In this document: piece after piece, positions 13,465-18,689 of the stretch | Numbering within the stretch: position 1 is the stretch's first letter | Layout of the letters: every line of letters starts with the position of its first letter | From: an uncultured Bacteroidales bacterium | GTDB lineage: Bacteria; Bacteroidota; Bacteroidia; Bacteroidales; F082 | NCBI GenBank assembly: GCA_937896895.1 | Contig: CALBNV010000070.1 | Coordinates: 1 to 18,689 of the forward strand | Length of the DNA stretch: 18,689 bases | Direction: 5' to 3' | Notes under the pieces: model-generated | Seen by the model: the letters and a program-made list of their open reading frames with translations, nothing else | Databases searched by the model: none | What the model was told of the DNA's origin: nothing | Position numbers and translations under genes: made by a program

Positions 13465-14808
13465 ATGGATTCAACAGCATTGACAGTTGTAATGATTGGT
13501 GGCCTGGTGTTTGCTGCCCACGTATTCACCGAGCTGTTCAGTCGCCGCAGGGTGCCGGATCTGCTCCTCTTATTAATAATAGGTATAATCATCGGGCCGA
13601 TCTTCAAATTGGTCACGCCCGAATCCATCGGTGGCTTCGGCAATGTCTTCTCGACGATAACCCTTGTAATCATCTTGTTTGAGAGCGGTTCAGAGTTGAG
13701 TTTCAAGAACATACGCGACTCATTTCAGGAGATGATAACACTCACGGTGGTGAGTTATTTCAGCATCATGATTGTCATCGGGCTTCTGGGGCATTACTGT
13801 CTGGCGATACCGTGGGTCACCTCGTTCTTCATGGGCGCCGTCCTCGGCGGCGCGGCGGAAGCCATCGTCATACCGCTCACCAAACAGCTGAAAGTGACGA
13901 GCAACTGCAAGACGACGATGGTTTTGGAGACGTCGTTCAGCACCGTCATCTGTTTTATCACGTCAATCGCCCTGTTCAACGCCATACAAGACAATGAGTT
14001 TTCCATCGGACACGTGATAGGCAACGTGCTGTCATCGTTCATACTTGCAGGTATTCTCGGGTTTCTGGGTGCCGTGTTCTGGGCCATCGCGCTTCAGAGA
14101 ATCAGAACGGTGAAGAACTCCACCTTCACGACGCCGGCGTTCGTGTTCATCATCTACGGCATCAACTCACTCCTTGGGTTCTCCGGCGAAATCGCCGCCC
14201 TGACATTCGGCATCACCCTCGCGAACATCGATTCCGTTTACAATTCAATCTTCAAAAGATTCTTCAAGCAACAGCCCAACACGTTGAATTACAACGAGAG
14301 AATGCTGTTTTCGGAAATAGCGTTCCTGCTCAGGACCTTCGTCTTCATATACATAGGTATCTCCATCCAGCTCACCGACTGGCGTTCAATTCTCATCGGT
14401 CTGATAATCGTCGCTATATTATTGGTGCTCAGGGTATTATCGGTGAGATACACCATCACTAAGAGGTCAAACGACTACACCGAACTCGAGTCAATGTACA
14501 TGTCGTGCCTCGTCTCCAAAGGTCTCGCCGCCGCCATCCTCGCCACGATGCTTGCAAAGACCGACATCCAGGGGGCCGAAATGGTGAAGAACATTGTCTA
14601 TTCAGTGATTTTCTTCAGCATTATCGTGACGTGTTCGCTGATCCCGCTGGCCGAAAAATCAGAATTTTTCAAGAAAATTTTGAGATTCGGGTTGTTCTTT
14701 CCGACAAAAAAAGACAAAAAAACAATGGAGGAAGATGTTACAGAAGAAGCAATATCATCACAACAAATTGATAATCAAAATGATAATTCAAATGAAAATA
14801 ATTTATAA
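13465..14808 (+). CDS. CPA-type cation:proton antiporter homologue with altered ion-binding motif
   Basis: 447 residues from the ATG at 13465; a TTG-initiated reading six codons longer would start inside the -7 box. About 12-13 hydrophobic segments fill residues 1-400, followed by a hydrophilic Lys/Glu/Asn-rich tail. It resembles the Na+/H+ and K+/H+ exchanger superfamily: LLLLIIGIIIGPIFKLV, ILFESGSELSF, MGAVLGGAAEAIVIPLTKQL, GEIAALTFGITLAN, SCLVSKGLAAAILATML. In CPA1 proteins the core motif is ESxxND, or LESxxTDxL in related forms. Here it reads LETSFSTV: Glu155 is kept but the expected Asp is Thr160. An acidic Glu132 lies in the preceding GGAAEA segment, where Thr/Ser is usual. Transport may be altered. 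Followed by rpsO with no terminator between. Confidence 0.85.
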   Translation: MDSTALTVVMIGGLVFAAHVFTELFSRRRVPDLLLLLIIGIIIGPIFKLVTPESIGGFGNVFSTITLVIILFESGSELSFKNIRDSFQEMITLTVVSYFSIMIVIGLLGHYCLAIPWVTSFFMGAVLGGAAEAIVIPLTKQLKVTSNCKTTMVLETSFSTVICFITSIALFNAIQDNEFSIGHVIGNVLSSFILAGILGFLGAVFWAIALQRIRTVKNSTFTTPAFVFIIYGINSLLGFSGEIAALTFGITLANIDSVYNSIFKRFFKQQPNTLNYNERMLFSEIAFLLRTFVFIYIGISIQLTDWRSILIGLIIVAILLVLRVLSVRYTITKRSNDYTELESMYMSCLVSKGLAAAILATMLAKTDIQGAEMVKNIVYSVIFFSIIVTCSLIPLAEKSEFFKKILRFGLFFPTKKDKKTMEEDVTEEAISSQQIDNQNDNSNENNL

Positions 14809-14838
14809 AAAAAGTGTTACCGATTAAAGAAAAAGTAT

Positions 14839-14846
14839 TATTTTTG
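14839..14846 (+). promoter_or_regulatory. -7 box for rpsO
   Basis: TATTTTTG followed by CGCC, 29 bp before the rpsO ATG. Confidence 0.6.
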
Positions 14847-14875
14847 CGCCTCGAAAAGAAAGAAAGATAAAAGAT

Positions 14876-15145
14876 ATGTATTTAACTGCAGAAAAGAAAC
14901 AAGAGATTTTCACAGCTTACGGTAAAAGCGCACAGGATACCGGTTCAGCGGAAGGACAAATTGCGTTGTTCACATTCAGAATCAAGAACTTGACAGAGCA
15001 CATGAAGCAGAGCAAGAAAGACGTTGCAACAATGCGTTCATTGGTCGCTCTCGTGGGTAAGAGAAGAAAACTCCTCGCCTATCTGAAGAGAAAGGATATC
15101 GAGAGGTATCGTACAATCATCAAGGAATTAGGTATCAGAAAATAA
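14876..15145 (+). CDS. rpsO: Small-subunit ribosomal protein S15
   Basis: 89 residues, standard length. It binds the central domain of 16S rRNA and nucleates the platform of the 30S subunit, near bridge B4. Conserved stretches: DTGSAEGQIALFTFRIKNLT, the helix-loop after KQSKKD, and LVALVGKRRKLLAYLKRKD. It has its own -7 box and a strong terminator, and is followed by pnp, the same gene order as the rpsO-pnp locus of proteobacteria. An S15 autoregulatory pseudoknot is not evident in the short leader. Confidence 0.98.
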   Translation: MYLTAEKKQEIFTAYGKSAQDTGSAEGQIALFTFRIKNLTEHMKQSKKDVATMRSLVALVGKRRKLLAYLKRKDIERYRTIIKELGIRK

Positions 15146-15167
15146 CAGCATTGGTATTCAATGCGAT

Positions 15168-15204
15168 TGCAAAAAAAGGCAACGTACAATTGCCTTTTTT
15201 TGCA
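15168..15204 (+). terminator. Terminator after rpsO
   Basis: Positions 15168-15182 pair with 15190-15204 (15 bp, including AAAAAAAGGCAA with TTGCCTTTTTTT), loop 15183-15189. T7 is within the 3' arm. It separates rpsO from pnp, though partial read-through is possible since no clear -7 box is seen in 15205-15260. Confidence 0.85.
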
Positions 15205-15260
15205 TTGTTGTATCTATATTCCAAAAAGCGGTTTTTTAATAATTAAAAAAAAGAATTACT

Positions 15261-17483
15261 ATGGGTCCAGAAGGAATTAAGCAGACCTTGCAGGTTGGTA
15301 ATGATGTCATTACCATCGAGACTGGCCGTTTGGCGAAGCAGGCCGACGGCGCAGCTGTTGTCAGATGCGGCAACACAATGCTTTTAGCCACAGTCGTGGC
15401 GGCAAAAGACGTGAAAGACGATACAGATTTCCTGCCTCTTTCGGTCGATTACAAAGAGAAATACGCAGCCACCGGAAAGTTCCCGGGCGGCTTCTTCAAA
15501 CGTGAAGGCAAGCCATCAGACTACGAGATTCTGATCTCGCGTCTCGTTGACCGCGCCATCCGTCCGTTATTCCCTGACGATTTCCACGCGGAGATTCAGG
15601 TTCAAATCACACTCCTCTCAGGCGAGAAGAACGTCCTCCCTGACGCATACGCGGCATTGGCGGCATCAGCGGCCATCAGCGTGTCGAACATCCCGTTCCA
15701 CGGCCCCATCTCGGAAGTCCGCGTCGCGATGATTGACGGCGAGTACGTCATCAACCCACGTGCCGACCAACTCGAGAACGCCGACCTCGAGCTCATGGTG
15801 GGTGCCACGATGAAAGACATCTGCATGGTCGAGGGCGAGTCGAAGGAAGTCTCAGAAGACCAGATGATCGGTGCTTTGAAGGCAGCTCACGAAGCAATCA
15901 AAGGCCAGTGTCAGGCACAGCTCGACCTCGCAGCGAGAGTCGAGGGCGCCAACCCGAAACGCGAATACTGCCATGAAGTCAACGACGAAGAGATGCGTGC
16001 CGAGATGACAGCACAGCTCTACAAGCCATGCTACGACTTCGCACTGACAGGCAATGCCAACAAGCACGAGCGCGAGGACGCTTTCGCAGCAATACTCGAC
16101 AATTATCTCACGAAATACACCGAGGAAGAACTTGCAGAAAAAACCCCTATCGCAAAACGTTACTTCCACGACATCGAGCGCAAGGCAGTCCGCGACGCCA
16201 TCCTCATCGAGCGCAAACGTCTCGATGGCCGCAAGCTCAACCAGATACGTCCTATCTGGACCGAGGTTGATGTCCTCCCGTCATGCCACGGCTCGGCCAT
16301 CTTCACACGCGGCGAGACGCAGGCGTTGGTGACGGTGACACTCGGCACCAAGCTCGATGAGCAGACCATCGACGGTGCCGTTGTTGAAGGCACGAACAAC
16401 TTCATGCTCCACTACAACTTCCCGAGCTTCGCCACAGGCGAATGCAAGGCAAGCCGCGGAGTGAGCCGCCGTGAAATCGGCCACGGAAACCTCGCGGAGA
16501 GAGCGTTGAAGAACATGATCCCAGACGGCGAAGAGAACCCTTACACAATCCGCGTCGTGTCGGACATCCTAGAGTCAAACGGCTCATCGTCAATGGCATC
16601 GGTGTGCGGCGGAACACTCGCACTCATGGACGCCGGCGTCAAAATGAGAAAGCCGGTGGCCGGCATCGCGATGGGACTCATCACCGACAGCGAGACAGGC
16701 AAATACGCGGTCCTCTCCGACATCTTGGGTGATGAAGACCACCTCGGCGACATGGACTTCAAGGTCACGGGAACAAAAGACGGCATCACGGCATGCCAGA
16801 TGGATATAAAGGTTGACGGCCTCTCATACGAGGTGCTCACCGAAGCCCTCGCACAGGCTAAGGAAGGCCGGCTCCACATCCTCGGCGAGATGGCCAAGAC
16901 CATCACCGAGCCACGCGCCGACTACAAGGAGTCAGTGCCGCGCATCGAGAAGATCATAATCGCGAAAGACTTCATCGGCGCTGTCATCGGACCTGGCGGA
17001 AAAGTCGTCCAGGACATCCAGAAGACAACCAACACTGTCATCGTCATCACGGAAGACGACACCTGCGGCATAGTCGAGATTGCCTCCACGAACAAGGAAG
17101 ACCTCGAGGCTGCCAAGGCACGAGTGAAAGCCATCGTGGCAGTGCCGGAAGTCGGCGAGGTTTACGACGGTGTAGTGAAGTCTATAATGTCGTTCGGCGC
17201 CTTCGTGGAGATTCTCCCGGGCAAGGACGGACTGCTCCACATCTCGGAGATCGACTACAAGCGTCTTGAGTCGATGGACGGCGTGCTGAAGGAAGGCGAC
17301 AAGATCCAGGTGAAACTCATCGAGATCGACCCGAAGACTAACAAGCTCCGCCTGTCGCGCAAGGCATTGCTCCCGAAGCCGGAAGGTTACGTAGAGAAGC
17401 CCGAGAGACCACGCGGAGAGCGCAAGGGCGGCGACCGCAGAGGCGGTGACCACAAAGGCCCGAGACGCGACAAAAAAGAGTAA
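15261..17483 (+). CDS. pnp: Polyribonucleotide nucleotidyltransferase (PNPase)
   Basis: 740 residues, full length. It degrades RNA 3' to 5' by phosphorolysis, working as a trimer in the cytoplasm. Order of domains: first RNase PH core (about 10-145, SVDYKEKYAATGKFPGGFFK), alpha-helical linker (about 150-320), second catalytic RNase PH core (about 325-560) with ESNGSSSMASVCGG (Ser442-444) and the metal-binding stretch DILGDEDHLGDMDF (Asp487-Asp499), KH domain around residue 577 (VIGPGGKVVQDIQ), and S1 domain from about 631 (VYDGVVKSIMSFGAFVE). A basic tail rich in Arg, Gly and Pro (about 710-740) follows; such tails can help RNA binding. No promoter matching TAnnTTTG is seen upstream, so expression may depend partly on rpsO read-through. 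Confidence 0.98.
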   Translation: MGPEGIKQTLQVGNDVITIETGRLAKQADGAAVVRCGNTMLLATVVAAKDVKDDTDFLPLSVDYKEKYAATGKFPGGFFKREGKPSDYEILISRLVDRAIRPLFPDDFHAEIQVQITLLSGEKNVLPDAYAALAASAAISVSNIPFHGPISEVRVAMIDGEYVINPRADQLENADLELMVGATMKDICMVEGESKEVSEDQMIGALKAAHEAIKGQCQAQLDLAARVEGANPKREYCHEVNDEEMRAEMTAQLYKPCYDFALTGNANKHEREDAFAAILDNYLTKYTEEELAEKTPIAKRYFHDIERKAVRDAILIERKRLDGRKLNQIRPIWTEVDVLPSCHGSAIFTRGETQALVTVTLGTKLDEQTIDGAVVEGTNNFMLHYNFPSFATGECKASRGVSRREIGHGNLAERALKNMIPDGEENPYTIRVVSDILESNGSSSMASVCGGTLALMDAGVKMRKPVAGIAMGLITDSETGKYAVLSDILGDEDHLGDMDFKVTGTKDGITACQMDIKVDGLSYEVLTEALAQAKEGRLHILGEMAKTITEPRADYKESVPRIEKIIIAKDFIGAVIGPGGKVVQDIQKTTNTVIVITEDDTCGIVEIASTNKEDLEAAKARVKAIVAVPEVGEVYDGVVKSIMSFGAFVEILPGKDGLLHISEIDYKRLESMDGVLKEGDKIQVKLIEIDPKTNKLRLSRKALLPKPEGYVEKPERPRGERKGGDRRGGDHKGPRRDKKE

Positions 17484-17487
17484 TCGA

Positions 17488-17519
17488 GTTATAAAGTTTG
17501 AAAGTTATAAAGTTTGAAA
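17488..17519 (+). repeat. Perfect tandem repeat 2 x 16 bp in the pnp-rpoD gap
   Basis: GTTATAAAGTTTGAAA occurs at 17488-17503 and again at 17504-17519 without a mismatch. The second unit is one arm of an inverted repeat (next entry). Confidence 0.9.
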
Positions 17520-17547
17520 GCATAGCCTTTGAAATTTTATAACTTTC
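17500..17547. repeat. Inverted repeat, possible weak terminator or attenuator before rpoD
   Basis: GAAAGTTATAAA (17500-17511) is the perfect complement of TTTATAACTTTC (17536-17547), with a 24-nt loop. The stem is A/T-rich. Further copies of the core in related form follow (ACTTTATAAACTATTAAC, 17553-17570). It could weakly end pnp transcription or fold the rpoD leader; no TAnnTTTG box was found for rpoD except a poor TAGCCTTTG (spacer one too long) around 17523. Confidence 0.55.
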
Positions 17548-17596
17548 ATGATACTTTATAAACTATTAACTTTATGAACTTTTTAACTAATTAAAT

Positions 17597-18460
17597 ATGA
17601 GGCAGTTAAAGATTACCAAACAAGTCACCAACAGGGAAACCGCTTCTTTGGACAAATATCTCCAGGAGATTGGTAAGGTTGAATTGATCACGGCCGACGA
17701 GGAGGTGAAGCTGGCGCAGGAGATCCGGCAGGGCAACAGAGCCGCGCTGGAGAAGCTGACAAAAGCCAACCTCCGTTTCGTGGTTTCAGTTTCGAAGCAA
17801 TACCAAAACCAGGGACTCAGCCTCCCCGACCTCATCAATGAAGGCAACCTCGGACTCATCAAAGCCGCACAACGTTTCGATGAGACGAGAGGCTTCAAGT
17901 TCATCTCATACGCGGTGTGGTGGATCCGCCAGTCAATCCTCCAGGCTCTTGCAGAACAGTCACGTATCGTCCGTCTGCCACTGAACAAAATCGGATCAAT
18001 AAACAAAATCAACAAGACATACGCAAAGTTAGAGCAGGAGTTCGAGCGCGAGCCTAACGCCGAGGAGATAGCCGAGGTCCTTGACATCACGGAAGCCGAG
18101 GTGAAAGAGTCGATGAAGAACGCCGGACGCCACGTCTCAATGGACGCCCCTCTCGTGCAGGACGAAGACAACAACATGTACGACGTCTTGAAGAGCGACG
18201 AGGTGGTGACCCCGGAGACCGAACTTCTGTACGAGTCGTTGCGCAAGGAGATCGACCGCGCCATCTCGACGCTGACACAGCGCGAACAGGACGTCGTCCG
18301 CCTTTATTTCGGACTCAACGGCGGCCATCCGATGACACTTGAGGAGATCGGAGAGAAATTCGACCTCACACGCGAGCGTGTGCGTCAGATCAAGGAGAAG
18401 GCGATACGCCGCCTGAAACACAACAGCAGAAGCAAAATCCTCAAGAGCTATCTTGGCTAA
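17597..18460 (+). CDS. rpoD: Primary sigma factor of RNA polymerase (Bacteroidota type, no region 1.1)
   Basis: 287 residues, the short length typical of Bacteroidota primary sigma factors. The protein enters region 1.2 almost at once (SLDKYLQEIGKVELITADEE). Region 2 includes ANLRFVVSVSKQYQNQGLSL, LINEGNLGLIKAAQRFDETR and the -7 recognition segment FKFISYAVWWIRQSILQA. Region 3 covers about 130-200, region 4 the C-terminus, with helix-turn-helix MTLEEIGEKFDLTRERVRQI and a KEKAIRRLKHNS end. It directs RNA polymerase to the TTTG / TAnnTTTG promoters seen across this window. It follows pnp after 113 bp containing the repeats listed above, and is closed by a terminator. Confidence 0.97.
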   Translation: MRQLKITKQVTNRETASLDKYLQEIGKVELITADEEVKLAQEIRQGNRAALEKLTKANLRFVVSVSKQYQNQGLSLPDLINEGNLGLIKAAQRFDETRGFKFISYAVWWIRQSILQALAEQSRIVRLPLNKIGSINKINKTYAKLEQEFEREPNAEEIAEVLDITEAEVKESMKNAGRHVSMDAPLVQDEDNNMYDVLKSDEVVTPETELLYESLRKEIDRAISTLTQREQDVVRLYFGLNGGHPMTLEEIGEKFDLTRERVRQIKEKAIRRLKHNSRSKILKSYLG

Positions 18461-18482
18461 TCATTTACGGAATCAACAACTG

Positions 18483-18522
18483 AACGGAGAGATGCGGGCG
18501 ACTGTGTCTCTCCGTTGTTTTT
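18483..18522 (+). terminator. Terminator after rpoD
   Basis: AACGGAGAGA (18483-18492) pairs perfectly with TCTCTCCGTT (18507-18516), followed by G and T5. Confidence 0.9.
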
Positions 18523-18577
18523 GGTGGAAGATGACCATGAGATTCTGTAAATTATTTTTTACACAAACCGACATTTT

Positions 18578-18605
18578 TTGCTATTTTTGCAGAGTAAAAT
18601 AGCAA
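18578..18605. promoter_or_regulatory. Perfect 10-bp inverted repeat covering a promoter (operator candidate)
   Basis: TTGCTATTTT (18578-18587) and AAAATAGCAA (18596-18605) are exact complements separated by 8 bp. The -7 box 18582-18589 and the expected start point (about 18595) lie inside. A repressor bound here would block polymerase directly. Confidence 0.6.
18582..18589 (+). promoter_or_regulatory. -7 box for the gene at the right edge
   Basis: TATTTTTG followed by CAGAG, giving a leader of roughly 60 nt before the ATG at 18654. Confidence 0.6.
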
Positions 18606-18653
18606 TAGGATACTTCTACTTCTTAAATCTATTCAATAAGATAACATTGACTC

Positions 18654-18689
18654 ATGAATCAGAATCCGGAGCAACAAGCTCGAGATAAA
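18654..18689 (+). CDS. N-terminus of a gene cut by the window edge; possibly type I restriction subunit R (HsdR)
   Basis: Only 12 codons are visible (MNQNPEQQARDK), open to the edge. N-termini of the form x-N/T-P-E-Q-x-A-R-x-x-I-D are common in HsdR / DEAD-box restriction subunits, which cleave unmethylated DNA as part of a type I restriction-modification complex. Twelve residues cannot prove this. The gene has its own promoter with an overlapping inverted repeat, separate from rpoD. Confidence 0.4.
   Translation, partial: MNQNPEQQARDK

Noticed and set aside
13382..13480. 33-codon extension of the large lipoprotein
   Set aside because: It would run through the promoters at 13402-13409 and 13442-13449 and would bury the lipoprotein signal peptide inside the protein.
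15219..15240. AAAAAGCGGTTTTTT as a second terminator before pnp
   Set aside because: Only five A-T pairs around a 4-nt loop; too weak, and the perfect 15-bp stem lies just upstream.
17587..18264. 225-codon open frame antisense to rpoD
   Set aside because: Ser/Arg-rich shadow of a well-identified gene, with no promoter or family.

Overview
The window looks like a chromosomal segment from the order Bacteroidales (phylum Bacteroidota). Three signs point there. Most promoters match the Bacteroidota -7 box TAnnTTTG rather than TATAAT. The rpoD gene encodes a short 287-residue primary sigma factor that starts directly at region 1.2. Several proteins are Bacteroidota families: a DUF5723-type barrel, a secreted protein usually mislabelled asparagine synthetase B, and short lipobox lipoproteins. 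No tRNA, rRNA, CRISPR array, transposase or phage gene is visible.

Left arm (1-2760, minus strand): a probable operon of three small exported proteins. In transcription order they are a short lipoprotein, a YajG-like lipoprotein, and a CsgG/LpoB-like secreted protein cut by the left edge. The last two share an almost identical C-terminal PEGA-like module, seen in the DNA as a direct repeat 1377 bp apart. This arm is visibly more A+T-rich than the housekeeping genes.

Gap 2761-3182: this is the most unusual non-coding stretch. It holds a long rod-like imperfect palindrome (about 2834-3044), a second set of mutually exclusive stems, and a 22-bp dyad. The best promoter in the window (TTTG, 20 bp, TAATTTTG) fires leftward through it. 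It is either a standalone structured RNA (a 6S / Bacteroidales-1-type candidate) or a regulated leader of the lipoprotein operon.

Middle (3183-10239): an agmatinase-family ureohydrolase converges on yebC across a shared terminator. A small gene of unknown function (5138-5722) overlaps at its stop codon the end of a leftward pair: an O-antigen-ligase-like membrane protein with a TPR tail, followed by the secreted asparagine-synthetase-B-like protein. gcvT (glycine cleavage T protein) diverges from that pair.

Right (10328-18460): a lipoprotein plus DUF5723-type barrel pair on the minus strand, converging on gcvT across a strong 15-bp terminator. It is followed rightward by a cation:proton-antiporter-like gene with an altered ion-binding motif, rpsO, pnp and rpoD, a translation / RNA turnover / transcription core block.

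Right edge (18461-18689): after the rpoD terminator a new promoter, overlapped by a perfect 10-bp inverted repeat, leads into a gene of which only 12 codons are visible. Its N-terminus resembles type I restriction HsdR subunits, so a defence locus may begin here.
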